Shown piece by piece: positions 25,881-35,076 of a stretch of DNA of 64,000 bases (the first letter of the stretch is position 1; each line of letters opens with the position of its first letter). The DNA lies in NCBI GenBank assembly GCA_964458325.1, contig CAYWIM010000005.1:1-64000 (forward strand), in the 5' to 3' direction. The DNA is from JAGMXM01 sp964458325 (GTDB lineage Bacteria > Verrucomicrobiota > Verrucomicrobiia > Limisphaerales > UBA1319). Under the pieces are notes generated by a model that was not told the origin of the DNA, ran no database searches, and saw nothing but the letters and a program-made list of their open reading frames with translations. The translations under genes were made by a program, and so were the position numbers.

Positions 25881-28800
25881 TCATCGGGCGAGGCGAAAGA
25901 ACACGGCGCCGGCATGGGCGGGCACCGTTTGCGGATTGGCCTGGGAGGGATTGGCGGTCCAAGGGCCGCGAGGGTCGGGCGCCTGCTCCAAAGTGCAATC
26001 CGGGCCAGCCCAGCAGAGGGCCAGGACATCGTCTCCAGCCCGCAGCAAGCGCAGTTGGGGCGGCAGCCCTTGGGCCACGGTCGCGAAACGCAGGGCGTTC
26101 AGGTAAAAGCGGCCCGATTCCGCCGCAGTCGCGGCGGGAATGCGCAGCCGGAACTGGCCGTCCCGAAGCGGAGCGATGGCGGTGTAGCGGATCACCTGGC
26201 CCAGCGGGGTGTTGTAGCCGGATGCCGCGATGGTGGTTTCGCGCCGGGTACCGGCCAGGATGGCGCCAGCCGTGCTCGAGTTGACAAAAGAGCGCGCGCC
26301 CTCGATGGTCGCAGTCAGGAAGCGATCCGGATACGAGGGAATGTCGCAATTGCCGAAGAGCGCGACCTCGTACCGCTCAGCCGGATCGAGGCCGCTGAAC
26401 TCGAGGAGCAAGTCCGCGGACGCGAAGCTCAAGAATCCCCGGCAGTCGACCCGGCCGTTGAACAGGCCGTATGCATCGGTGCCCGGTTCGGATAATCGGC
26501 CCAGATCCGCCTGCCACTCTCCGAAAAAGGCGCCGCCCGCGATCGATAGGGTGATGCTCGAAGGCTGGCCTGTGGCGAAATCGACCAGCGGGCCGCCGCC
26601 ATCGCCTCCGCCTCCGCCATCGGCTGTGGTGTGCGTGGTGATGCGATCGGCCGATTGGCCTGGTTTCCAGCCGAAGTCGTTGTAGGCCATGAACGAGCCT
26701 GGGATTCGCACCTCGAGGACCACGATCAAGGATCGCTGGGAGGGAACGGCATCGGGCGCGGTCAGGGAGATGCAGACGGCATGCAAGCCCGGCGGCAAGG
26801 CCGCTGTCGCAAAATGCAGTTCGTGCTGTTGCGGAAGGCCGACGTTCAACAGACTGCCCGAGTCCGGGAAAACGGTCAGCCAGTGGGCATCAACCGCCAC
26901 GCTGTAATCCAGCGTTCCCACGCCGACGTTCCAGACATGAAAGACTTCCGGTTTAGCGTTTTCGCCGACGAGCGCGCTGGTTTCGAGCAGCGGTTGCCCG
27001 ACGGCGAGCATGGGCCCGGCTGCCATGGCCGAAGCGATACCCGGTGTGCCGCCCGCGGTGCCGCTGGCGCGCCAGTTGATGGGGTCGTTGCCGTAAGCCG
27101 CCGCATCGATTCGTTCCAGCGAGGGGCCGAGCCCATCCGGATCGATCGGCCAGGGCGGCTTGTCGTTATAGCGGACGCTGTCCACAGCGTAATACGGGAC
27201 GAGTCCGTTGATGTCGGGCGGCCCGGGGCGCTGCAGTTCCAGGAGCTCGCCGCTGTGTTCGAGGGTGCCGGCCCACGGTCCCAGAATCTGCACTCCTGCC
27301 CGCACGGCATGCCGGGCGCAGAAATCCGACGGATCGACCGCCACAAGCAGCAGCAGGCCCCTTGGCGTGAGCGTGATCCCCGCGGGGAACGCATATCCCA
27401 GGCCGCTCAGCTTCCACGTGTTGGTCGAGCGCACCGGGTCATACAGTGGCACATCCTCGTCTGCGAGGTTTTGGATCTCGACGAACTCGCTGGCGCCGGG
27501 GGATGGGTGGTAATGGATTTCCGACAGGACGACCGGTCCGAACCGCGGACTCGAGTTGCGGGCGCCAAAGGAATTGCCTGTCTGGGGGGGGTATTGGGCT
27601 TCTTCGGTGCTGGTGAGAAACCGGCCGAAGGAGATGCCCGGTTCCGAGGCGCCGAAGCCGAATCCGTGGGTATAGCCGGTGAGACCGCCGCTGGCATTGG
27701 CGCTGAACAGATAGACCTGATCGCCGAATTGGCTCAGTGCGAAACGGTTGGAAGCGTCGGACGCCCGATTGAAATCCGCTTCGGTGAACACGAGGAATCC
27801 GTTTGGCGGGATGGCGGTTGCGTCCGGAATCCGAAACTTGCGGGGTGTATCGGCTTCATCGGTCAGGAACCAACCGCTCAGGTCGACCCAGTGCAGATGG
27901 GGATTGTAGAGCTCGATGGCATCGCTGGCGGGGGCGCCCGGGGAAGCTCCGGGCGGGGCTGCCAGCACCTCGTTGACGACGATCGCAGGGATCGTGGGTG
28001 GCGGATCGTCGGCGCCGGGCGAACCGCCGGGCTGCGCGCTGGCCCGCCAGCGATCCCCGCGGTCCGAGCTGGGATAGACGGCTGGATTCAGCGGCACAAG
28101 GGAGAAATCGTGGCCATCGGCGGCGGCGGGCCAGGGTGCCCGGTCGTTGTATTCGACAGACATGACCTGTGCGCCCCAGGCGGTCGCGAGGGTGACACGT
28201 TCCCCTTCGTTGGCCAATTTGCCCGAGTATACCCCCTGCCAGGATGCGCCCGGGTACTTGGCGGCAAACTGGTTCGTGTTTCGCACCAGGACGAAGAACT
28301 GGGACGGCTGAAGGCGGGCACCCGGTGGAAACTCGAAAGCAATCCCCTCGCTGAACCGCAGCCCGGTCAAATCGAGCGCGTTTGTGCCCGCGTTCTTCAA
28401 TTCGACAAACTCGAACTCGTCCCCATCCACGGCGCCGAGCCTGGGTGGGTTGTACATGATTTCCGTGATAGCCAGGCGGCCAAGGTCCTGCGGCGTGTAG
28501 AAGGCCGCTTCGGCGAGGGCGCTCCAGTCGGTCCCGGTTCGCAGCCGGGCCTTGAGGGTGAGATTGGACAGGATAACCAACGGCGAGGCGTAAAGCTGCG
28601 CGCGGGGCGACACGGCGCCACCGGGCAGGCGCGGGTCGCTGCCGTCGGCCGTGAACAGGAGTGAGCCGGCCCCGGCGCTCAGGCTGAGGGAAAACCCGGC
28701 GGGAACCTGCCCGCCATGCCGGCTGAATCGAGGCGGATCATTGGGCGGGTAGAGGCCGTCCGGATCCGAGCGCAGGAGGGCGATGAATTCGTCCACGTTC

Positions 28801-30308
28801 GACTGCATGAGGCCCAGGACGCGCTGGGTCTCCGGGAGCCAGTTCGACTCGCGGGTCGGAGGCGCCGGGAGGGCTTCGTCGCCCCAGCGGGCCTGCTCGG
28901 CCAGGATCGCGTTGCGCGCCGCGTTCACGAGGTTGGTCCAGCGCCGCTGGCTGCTCGCGACAGTCAGCGCCCCCTCGTTGAACAGGTGTTTGTAGACGCG
29001 GTCGGCAAAGAGGATCCGGAAATCGGGATGGGCGGCGGCGGCGTGGCAGATCTGCCGATGCCTGCCGCCCCCATCCGAGAAGTTGAGGTTGAAGGTGAAT
29101 GGCGGGTTGATGCCCTGCAGATCCCACGCCTGGTCGGCATCCCATACGATGTATCTCAATGGCCCGGGCGGAACGGTCTGGATCAGCGGCGCCGTGTTGA
29201 ACGCGTCCTGCTGGTCGTGCCAGTCCTTCACGGCGGCGTAGAAATTGACGATCAGGTAATCGATGAACTGAACCACATCCAGGTATTGGTTGAGCTCGGC
29301 ATAGTGGCCCGGCGCCGCCATGTCTCTCGCGATCAAGACGGTGTTCAGGTAATTCAGGCGTGCGGATGTGGCGCTGCCCGTCTGGAACTTCGGGCTGTAG
29401 TAGTCATTCTCGGTTCCGCCCAGGTGGTTGGCAGCCCACCACGTGTCGGGCCGCTCGTAGAGGTTGAACAGGCCGAGGTATCGCCCGTTGCGATAGAGAT
29501 GGACGAGCATGCCGTGCGAGCCGTCGCCGGAAACCGCGATCTGGCTGTCTCGCGTCCACGCATCCCGGATGTAAAGCGCATGGCGCCGGCCCGTGCCGTA
29601 CCAGTCGTTGCCGGCGCCCTTGAGGTGCAGCCGGTCATAGGCCCGCGGATCCTGGGTGTATTCTCCCGCATTGGGCGCGTGCTTGAAGATGTTCCACCGA
29701 AACTTGGCAGGACCGACCTCGGTCTTGAACCGGAGGTTGTAGGCCGGCTTGGCGCCCGCCTGGGTCAATTTGAGCTCGGTGTCGACCTGGACGTCGAGGC
29801 CGGGATCGTTGGGATATATAAGCTCGACCGACACGGGCGCCTCGTCGAACGTGCCGGCGATGTTCGCGCCGGCGATCGAAACCGACGGGATCTCGACCAG
29901 TCCGCCGGGCAGATCCTGCGCGTAGGCGTCATTGGTCACGATGCTCGGGTCCATCCCGGATTGCCGGAGGATATCGTCGATGAACAGGTAGGTTCGTGTG
30001 GCCACGGGGGTGGGGGGCCCGCCGGGGGCATGCGCGATGGCACGGAGAACGGTGGTGTTTGTGATCTGGATGGGGCCGGTGTATAGGCGGCCGCTGTTGG
30101 TGGCAGGAGCGGCGCCATCGAGCGTGTAGCGGATCGTCCCGCCCGGCAGATCCGTCGCGATTGCCAGCGCGAACGGCCGGTCGCGGAAACCGCGGCTCTC
30201 GCTGAAATCGACGCCGGCGGCGACGCCGGAGGCGGGATGGCTCAGCCACAGCGCAAATCCGAAAAGGGTCCCCGCCAGGCTCGGCCGGGATCGTGCGCAG
30301 ACACCCAT
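25881..30308 (-). CDS. secreted CotH-kinase-like protein with three lamin-tail domains
   Basis: 1475 residues, with AGGAGG nine bases before the ATG and a signal peptide. Residues about 40-115 form a chitobiase/hexosaminidase C-terminal-type sandwich (PGGTIRYTLDGAAPATN). Residues about 130-430 match the CotH family (ELKLTQAGAKPAYNLRFK, GRYLGLFNLYERPD, VWDADQAWDLQG), an atypical protein-kinase fold. Three lamin-tail domains start at about 604 (LAITEIMYNPP), 773 (IVVNEVLAAPP) and 923 (VVLSEIHYHP). A BACON-like segment follows near 1130-1200, then a C-terminal beta domain. This architecture is frequent in secreted verrucomicrobial and planctomycete proteins, with unproven function. It starts 22 bases after the DUF5060 glycosidase stop, so they are probably co-transcribed. 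Confidence 0.8.
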   Translation of the reverse strand: MGVCARSRPSLAGTLFGFALWLSHPASGVAAGVDFSESRGFRDRPFALAIATDLPGGTIRYTLDGAAPATNSGRLYTGPIQITNTTVLRAIAHAPGGPPTPVATRTYLFIDDILRQSGMDPSIVTNDAYAQDLPGGLVEIPSVSIAGANIAGTFDEAPVSVELIYPNDPGLDVQVDTELKLTQAGAKPAYNLRFKTEVGPAKFRWNIFKHAPNAGEYTQDPRAYDRLHLKGAGNDWYGTGRRHALYIRDAWTRDSQIAVSGDGSHGMLVHLYRNGRYLGLFNLYERPDTWWAANHLGGTENDYYSPKFQTGSATSARLNYLNTVLIARDMAAPGHYAELNQYLDVVQFIDYLIVNFYAAVKDWHDQQDAFNTAPLIQTVPPGPLRYIVWDADQAWDLQGINPPFTFNLNFSDGGGRHRQICHAAAAHPDFRILFADRVYKHLFNEGALTVASSQRRWTNLVNAARNAILAEQARWGDEALPAPPTRESNWLPETQRVLGLMQSNVDEFIALLRSDPDGLYPPNDPPRFSRHGGQVPAGFSLSLSAGAGSLLFTADGSDPRLPGGAVSPRAQLYASPLVILSNLTLKARLRTGTDWSALAEAAFYTPQDLGRLAITEIMYNPPRLGAVDGDEFEFVELKNAGTNALDLTGLRFSEGIAFEFPPGARLQPSQFFVLVRNTNQFAAKYPGASWQGVYSGKLANEGERVTLATAWGAQVMSVEYNDRAPWPAAADGHDFSLVPLNPAVYPSSDRGDRWRASAQPGGSPGADDPPPTIPAIVVNEVLAAPPGASPGAPASDAIELYNPHLHWVDLSGWFLTDEADTPRKFRIPDATAIPPNGFLVFTEADFNRASDASNRFALSQFGDQVYLFSANASGGLTGYTHGFGFGASEPGISFGRFLTSTEEAQYPPQTGNSFGARNSSPRFGPVVLSEIHYHPSPGASEFVEIQNLADEDVPLYDPVRSTNTWKLSGLGYAFPAGITLTPRGLLLLVAVDPSDFCARHAVRAGVQILGPWAGTLEHSGELLELQRPGPPDINGLVPYYAVDSVRYNDKPPWPIDPDGLGPSLERIDAAAYGNDPINWRASGTAGGTPGIASAMAAGPMLAVGQPLLETSALVGENAKPEVFHVWNVGVGTLDYSVAVDAHWLTVFPDSGSLLNVGLPQQHELHFATAALPPGLHAVCISLTAPDAVPSQRSLIVVLEVRIPGSFMAYNDFGWKPGQSADRITTHTTADGGGGGDGGGPLVDFATGQPSSITLSIAGGAFFGEWQADLGRLSEPGTDAYGLFNGRVDCRGFLSFASADLLLEFSGLDPAERYEVALFGNCDIPSYPDRFLTATIEGARSFVNSSTAGAILAGTRRETTIAASGYNTPLGQVIRYTAIAPLRDGQFRLRIPAATAAESGRFYLNALRFATVAQGLPPQLRLLRAGDDVLALCWAGPDCTLEQAPDPRGPWTANPSQANPQTVPAHAGAVFFRLAR

Positions 30309-30329
30309 GGAAAGCCTCCTGGCGCCACA

Positions 30330-32093
30330 TCACTCCGAGCCGCGTCTCGCCTCCAGGTGGATCACCCAATCCTGGTCGTCAGGCAGCGAGATCGACCGCG
30401 TTTCTCCGCCCGCCACGTCCGGGAGGGTGGCCGCTTCCCCTGTTCGCGGATCGAACCGCCACGCACGGTATTGGCCCGGGGCCAGGGCTGCCGAGAATGA
30501 TCCCCCTGCCGCCGCGTAAAAGACATAGGCAGCCCCCCGTTCGGCCAGCGCATACACCCGCGCGCCCGACTTGATGAGGGCGTTGTCTGGCCCCATTTTC
30601 CAATAATCGAGTCCGGGCTGGCTGAAGAAATCGACCAGGCGCTGGATGTCTCCATACTCCGGTGTGTCATGCCAGTTGGCTGATTTGTAGGGCCGGCCGT
30701 CCTCGTAGTCGTTCTTGTCGCCGGCGGCGCCATAGCCCCCCGCCACGGCGATCCCCCAGCACGTGTTCCGATGTTTCAGTCGGGTGAATCGCTTGTAGCT
30801 GCCATCGGGCTGCCTTCCTTCGCTGTCATCCTGCGGTTCGCCGATATAGCCGTATTCGTCGTTCACCACCGGGTACGCGCCCGTCCAATTGCGGACGATC
30901 GAGTGATTGCCCCACTCGTCCCCATGACGAAATCGCTGCCCGGCCTTGCCCGCCCCGGCCCACTCATCTCCCACCCGCGCCGATGGGCCGCGATTGCGGA
31001 CGCCGAACTGCAAGATCGCGTGCGAGTGCCAGTTCTCCTCGGCGAAGTTCCAGTCCGGCCGGGTCTGCTGGTGGATGGACAAGGCTCGCGGCATGATGGA
31101 GGGCGGCGAACCGCGCCGGGCCGGGTCCGCGAGCGCCCCCGCGATGGCCCATGGATCCTCCCTCCGCAGCCGGTGGCCCATCTGATTCCAATAGTCGCGC
31201 GATAGCACCGAGTAGTTCCACTCGTTGACAAGGCACCAGGTGACGTTGGGAAACGCCCCCAGCCGCGCCACGGCGTAGCGGAGAAATCGCTCGTCCTGGG
31301 CCAGCGATGCCACCTCATCCGCGGACCTTCGATAGGGGAACACGATCACGTCCGCCAGCACGCCATGATCGGCCAGAAACCCAATCACGCGATCCGTTGC
31401 CTCCCAGTGCGCCAGGTCCAACTGATCCGCGTTTCCATCGAGAAACGGATTGCTGGCCGGATAGTAAGACGGCTTGTCGGCGCTGCCGGGCGCCAGCAGG
31501 AAACGCGCTTTCCTGATTCCATATCGAACGATGTTCGTGATCGATTGCTGCCAACCCCCGCCGGCGCGCGCGTTCGAAACCAGGCCGTAATACGTCGTCC
31601 CCCAAATATACTCCCGGGTGCCGTCTTCGAAGACAAAGCGGGTGGGATAGCGCGCGTCGCGGCGCCAGAAACCGTGATGGCCTGGAAGCGGCGCTGCGGC
31701 CTCGAACTCGCCGGCGCGCGTCAAGCCTTCGTCCTCCGGCGCGGATTCAACGGCGAAGCGCCATCGGCCCTGGCACGTCGGAGTGAAGCGCACCTTGAAG
31801 GTCCTGCCGCCATCCCAGAATCCGCGGACCGCGGTCTCCGTGCCATCGGGGCCGGTGAACCGAGCGGCGACTTCGACCGAGGTGTAGGGCTTGTCATAGC
31901 TGCCCGCTGCGGCCAGGGTGATTTCATGGACCGACCACTGCCGTGTGTCGGCCGGAGCGATGGAAGACACGGCGACACTCGACAGGATCGAGACGCAGGC
32001 GCAAAGCACCCCTGGGCTCATCGGGCGCTTGCGGCGCCAAGGGGCGGGGATCTCCAGAGGCAAGGCCATCGAGCGGGCAGGCGGATCGATCAT
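30330..32093 (-). CDS. secreted DUF5060/DUF4038 glycoside hydrolase (apiosidase-like)
   Basis: 587 residues from the ATG at 32093; ATGs at 32069 and 32021 are alternatives, the last giving the most compact signal peptide (MSPGVLCACVSILSSVAVS). Residues about 60-140 are a DUF5060 sandwich (VEVAARFTGPDG, VRGFWDGGRTFKVRFTPT). The middle is a DUF4038-type TIM barrel (YIWGTTYYGLV start) with the clan-A-like acid/base in CLVNEWNY and the likely nucleophile in VVNDEYGY. The C-terminus (RAWRFDPRTGEAATLP ... DWVIHLEAR) is the putative collagen-binding/beta domain. DUF4038 includes GH140 apiosidases, but other specificities exist. It is divergent from the GntR gene and shares its 92-bp control region. 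Confidence 0.8.
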   Translation of the reverse strand: MIDPPARSMALPLEIPAPWRRKRPMSPGVLCACVSILSSVAVSSIAPADTRQWSVHEITLAAAGSYDKPYTSVEVAARFTGPDGTETAVRGFWDGGRTFKVRFTPTCQGRWRFAVESAPEDEGLTRAGEFEAAAPLPGHHGFWRRDARYPTRFVFEDGTREYIWGTTYYGLVSNARAGGGWQQSITNIVRYGIRKARFLLAPGSADKPSYYPASNPFLDGNADQLDLAHWEATDRVIGFLADHGVLADVIVFPYRRSADEVASLAQDERFLRYAVARLGAFPNVTWCLVNEWNYSVLSRDYWNQMGHRLRREDPWAIAGALADPARRGSPPSIMPRALSIHQQTRPDWNFAEENWHSHAILQFGVRNRGPSARVGDEWAGAGKAGQRFRHGDEWGNHSIVRNWTGAYPVVNDEYGYIGEPQDDSEGRQPDGSYKRFTRLKHRNTCWGIAVAGGYGAAGDKNDYEDGRPYKSANWHDTPEYGDIQRLVDFFSQPGLDYWKMGPDNALIKSGARVYALAERGAAYVFYAAAGGSFSAALAPGQYRAWRFDPRTGEAATLPDVAGGETRSISLPDDQDWVIHLEARRGSE

Positions 32094-32124
32094 GGCTTCA
32101 CGTTGTGCCGCCCCGAGTGCGATC

Positions 32125-32148
32125 GTCAAGCAAGGAGTCGTGCTTGAC
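32125..32148. promoter_or_regulatory. inverted repeat holding the two divergent -35 regions
   Basis: GTCAAGCA - 8 bases - TGCTTGAC is a perfect 8-bp inverted repeat. The right arm supplies TTGACT as a -35 box for the plus-strand GntR gene. The left arm, read on the minus strand, supplies TTGACG for the DUF5060 gene. It could be a regulator site, symmetric promoters, or both. Confidence 0.5.
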
Positions 32149-32173
32149 TCGATGCGGCATCGGCGTGCATATC
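32144..32173 (+). promoter_or_regulatory. candidate promoter of the GntR-transketolase operon
   Basis: TTGACT at 32144-32149, an 18-base spacer, and CATATC at 32168-32173 form a moderate sigma70-type promoter. Transcription would start inside or just after the operator at 32171-32184, so a bound repressor would block it directly. Confidence 0.4.
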
Positions 32174-32184
32174 TGGTATGACCA
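32171..32184. promoter_or_regulatory. FadR-type operator (copy 2), predicted autoregulatory site
   Basis: ATCTGGTATGACCA, identical to the 14 bases at 25782-25795, with the core TGGT-ATG-ACCA fitting the FadR-subfamily consensus. It ends one base before the ATG at 32186 and follows the candidate -10 box, the usual place for autorepression. Confidence 0.75.
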
Positions 32185-32185
32185 C

Positions 32186-33040
32186 ATGCCAGCAGTGGAC
32201 AAAGGGATCGAAGCGCGTTCTGCGGCGGTCTCGGCGGCCCGGAGCCGCCGGGCGCGGCGGTTGCCGGAATCCACGAATGATCAAGCGCGTTCGATGCGGG
32301 GGGCCACGGATGGCCACCCGCGGCGTTCGGACGACGTGCTGCGTCGGCTGCTGAGCCTCATCTTCGAGGGGCGGCTGAGCCCGGGGGCGCGTTTGCCCTC
32401 GGAGCGGGAGCTCTCCCAGAGGCTGTCGGTGAGCCGCACCACGCTGCGCGACGCCATGAACCGGCTCGAGGCGCGCGGGTTCGTCGAGCGCCGGGCCAAG
32501 AGCGGCAATTTTGTCTGCACCGCCCTGCCCTCGACGCTGCGCGATCCCATCCAGGAGGCGGTGGGCACCCAGGTGGCACGCCTGGCGGATGTGGTGGCCA
32601 TCCGCAAGGTGCTCGAGCTTTGGGCGGTCGAGCAGGCTCTTCAGGAACGCCAGCCGGCGCTGCTCCGCGCGATGGCAAAGCGCATTGCCGCCATGCGGGC
32701 TGTCGTGCGATTCCGAACCGACCAACAGTTCGAGCGGTATCGAGGCGCCGACCTCGAGTTCCATCAGATGCTGGCGCGAATGACCCGCAACCCGATCTAT
32801 GTGCATCTGATCGACTATCTGCACCGGCTCATCCGCGACTCGATCGCCATCAGCCGCGAGCTGGTGGCGGGCGATTACGGCAAACGGAACCTGCGGGCCC
32901 ATGAGCGGATCTACGCTGCGATCGCGCGGCAGGATGCCGCGGGGGCGCGCCAGGCAATGATCGATCATTTCGCCTTGGTCGAGCAGCGCCAGGGTGCAAC
33001 CCAAGCCAAGCCCCGCCAGCGTCCATTTCTCACCTCCTGA
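32186..33040 (+). CDS. GntR-family (FadR/FCD) transcriptional regulator
   Basis: 284 residues from the ATG at 32186. The ATG at 32294 (MRGATDGHPRR) is an alternative that would leave a 110-base leader and a typical N-terminus; neither has a good ribosome site. The winged helix-turn-helix lies at about residues 48-110 (LRRLLSLIFEGRLSPGARL, SERELSQRLSVSRTTLRDA, GFVERRAKSG). Residues about 125-270 are an all-helical FCD effector domain with the metal-site pattern D-L-E-F-H, AHERIYAAI and MIDHF. Such proteins usually repress catabolic operons and are released by a sugar acid or organic acid. One base separates it from the transketolase gene. The operator at 32171 and its twin at 25782 define a likely local regulon. 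Confidence 0.85.
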   Translation: MPAVDKGIEARSAAVSAARSRRARRLPESTNDQARSMRGATDGHPRRSDDVLRRLLSLIFEGRLSPGARLPSERELSQRLSVSRTTLRDAMNRLEARGFVERRAKSGNFVCTALPSTLRDPIQEAVGTQVARLADVVAIRKVLELWAVEQALQERQPALLRAMAKRIAAMRAVVRFRTDQQFERYRGADLEFHQMLARMTRNPIYVHLIDYLHRLIRDSIAISRELVAGDYGKRNLRAHERIYAAIARQDAAGARQAMIDHFALVEQRQGATQAKPRQRPFLTS

Positions 33041-33041
33041 T

Positions 33042-34091
33042 ATGATCCGAACAACCGACCCATTCGAGGTGGCCACCTGGTGGCGGCCGTTCCGCTCCGA
33101 TACGTGCCGGTTCCAGGAGGTGTTTCCGCACCACGCCGAGCACTCGAGCCTGCTGCGCAGCAGCGAGACGCTGGCCTACCTGATCCGGAGCTTCACGGTC
33201 TACGAGATGACCTGCGCGGCCCTGGGCCATCCGGGCGGCAGTCTGTCGGAATCCGAGTTTCTGGCGGTTCTGTTCAATCACATCCTGCGCTTCGACGCAA
33301 AGCATCCGCGCTGGCCCCATCGCGATGTGTTCTACCTCTCGAAGTGCCACGCGTGCCCTGCGCTCTACGCGGTGCTGGCGCTGTTCGGCTATTTCCCGCT
33401 CCGGGATCTCGAACGATACGGCGCCTGGGATTCGCACCTCGAGAGCCACCCCGACAGCACGCGCACGCCGGGCATCGAAATTTCGGGCGGATCGCTGGGC
33501 CAGATTCCGGGCGTGGCGGTGGGGCGCGCCCTGGGCATCCGGCGGCTCGGTCCGGACCATTCGGATCGCATGGTGTATGTCTTGCTGGGCGACGGCGAAT
33601 GCAACGAAGGCTCGGTGTGGGAAGCGTTCATGGCGGCCGGACATTACCGGCTGGACAACCTGGTGTTCATCATTGACTACAACAAGGTCATGGCCAAGGG
33701 CTTCGTCCACGCCGACATGTCGCTCGAGCCGCTGGCGGACAAACTGGCCGCCTTCAACCTCGAGCCCCATGTCGTCCGGAACGGGCACGACGTGGCCGAG
33801 CTGGTCGACCTCGGCAACCATCTGGCCGTGCAGCGGCACGGCAAGCCCGCCGCCGTCGTGCTCGAAACGATCAAGGGCAAGCAGATCGCCTGCTGCCAGT
33901 ACAATCCCAACTGGCACACGAGCGCGCCCCGGGACGCCGCCACCGCTCAGGCCTGGCTGCGCGAGCTCTGGGAGCGCGACGGGCGGCGCCTCGGGATTCC
34001 CGAGGAGTTCGCGGCGGCCCTCGGCCAAGCCATCCGCATCGTTCCTCCGCAGCACGCCAACCCGGATCGCATCACCGAAAAGCAGGCCTGA
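33042..34091 (+). CDS. transketolase, N-terminal (ThDP-binding) subunit
   Basis: 349 residues from ATG 33042, one base after the regulator's stop; an in-frame GTG at 32994 overlaps the regulator and is rejected. It carries the thiamine-diphosphate motif GDGECNEGSVWEAFMAAG with the downstream D-Y-N, the usual GDG-x25-N pattern, and the early transketolase motif TCAALGHPGGSLSESE. Length and content match the N-terminal half of split transketolases, in which separate A and B proteins form the active complex. The reaction is two-carbon ketol transfer between sugar phosphates. Its B partner follows after 13 bases. Split transketolases in catabolic operons often serve special sugars, for example apulose 4-phosphate in apiose breakdown. 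Confidence 0.9.
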   Translation: MIRTTDPFEVATWWRPFRSDTCRFQEVFPHHAEHSSLLRSSETLAYLIRSFTVYEMTCAALGHPGGSLSESEFLAVLFNHILRFDAKHPRWPHRDVFYLSKCHACPALYAVLALFGYFPLRDLERYGAWDSHLESHPDSTRTPGIEISGGSLGQIPGVAVGRALGIRRLGPDHSDRMVYVLLGDGECNEGSVWEAFMAAGHYRLDNLVFIIDYNKVMAKGFVHADMSLEPLADKLAAFNLEPHVVRNGHDVAELVDLGNHLAVQRHGKPAAVVLETIKGKQIACCQYNPNWHTSAPRDAATAQAWLRELWERDGRRLGIPEEFAAALGQAIRIVPPQHANPDRITEKQA

Positions 34092-34104
34092 AACCGGATT
34101 TCCC

Positions 34105-35076
34105 ATGGCACAATTCACCATCCCCCCCCGCGAGGCCACCCAGGAGATGCGCTACCAGATGGGCTATGCGCTGGCGGATCTGGCCTTCGAGTTCCCCCAG
34201 ATCGTGGCGCTCGACGGCGATCTGCGGACCAGCTCCGGCCTTCATATCTTCGAGCATTTCCATCCCGACAAGCTCCTCAAAGCCGGCATCGCCGAGCAGA
34301 ACATGATCAGCATGGCGGCCGGCCTGAGCCAGGAAGGATTCATTCCGTTTCCATGCACGTTCGACGCCTTCTGCCGGCGGTTCATGGACCAGCTCTACGT
34401 GTCGGTGGCCTACAGCCATGCGAACGTGAAGGTCCTGGGCGCGTACCCGGGCCTCTATACCGGCAAGGCCGGCGCGACGCACCAGAGCGACAAGGAGCTG
34501 GGGCTCCTGCTGCGCATCCCGAACCTGAGCGTGATCGAGCCCGGATGCCATCTCGAGATGCGCCAGGCCTTGCGGGTGGCGGTGGAAACGCCCGGGCCGT
34601 TCTACTTTCGCATCGTGCGCTGCGAGGTGGCCGAGAACGAGCTGGCCGCCGGCTACCAGTTTCGATTGGGGCGGGGCGTCACCGTGCTGGACAACGGCTG
34701 CGACGTCGGCTTGGTGAGCACCAGCCTGATGGTGAAGACCGCCAAGCTGGCGGCCGCCAAGCTCGAACGCAAGGGCATCCGCGCCCGGCTGGATCATCAT
34801 CCGAGCCTGAAGCCTTTCGACCGCGATCTGCTCTACGACCTGGCGTCTCGGACGGCTGCGATCGTCACGCTCGAAAACCACTGCACCAGCGGCGGCCTGT
34901 TCTCGCTCGTGGCCGAGGCGCTCGCCGCCAAGGGCGCCCCCGTGCGCGTCGGCGCCATCGGGACCGATCCGGACGATTTCATCCACACGGGCCATGTCAA
35001 CGACCTCATGGCCCATTACCGAATGACCTCGGACGACGTGGTGCGAAAGGTCGAGGAGATCCTCGGAAAGCCATGA
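34105..35076 (+). CDS. transketolase, C-terminal subunit
   Basis: 323 residues from ATG 34105 (MAQFTIPPREATQ). It contains the pyrimidine-binding half: IVALDGDLRTSSG, the catalytic Glu in KAGIAEQNMISMAAGLS, and the typical FPCTFDAF and GATHQSDKELGLLL segments. The C-terminal transketolase domain follows, ending ENHCTSGGLFSLVAEALA. It needs the preceding A subunit for ThDP binding. Its TGA overlaps the ATG of the racemase-like gene (ATGA at 35073-35076), indicating translational coupling in the GntR operon. Confidence 0.9.
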   Translation: MAQFTIPPREATQEMRYQMGYALADLAFEFPQIVALDGDLRTSSGLHIFEHFHPDKLLKAGIAEQNMISMAAGLSQEGFIPFPCTFDAFCRRFMDQLYVSVAYSHANVKVLGAYPGLYTGKAGATHQSDKELGLLLRIPNLSVIEPGCHLEMRQALRVAVETPGPFYFRIVRCEVAENELAAGYQFRLGRGVTVLDNGCDVGLVSTSLMVKTAKLAAAKLERKGIRARLDHHPSLKPFDRDLLYDLASRTAAIVTLENHCTSGGLFSLVAEALAAKGAPVRVGAIGTDPDDFIHTGHVNDLMAHYRMTSDDVVRKVEEILGKP

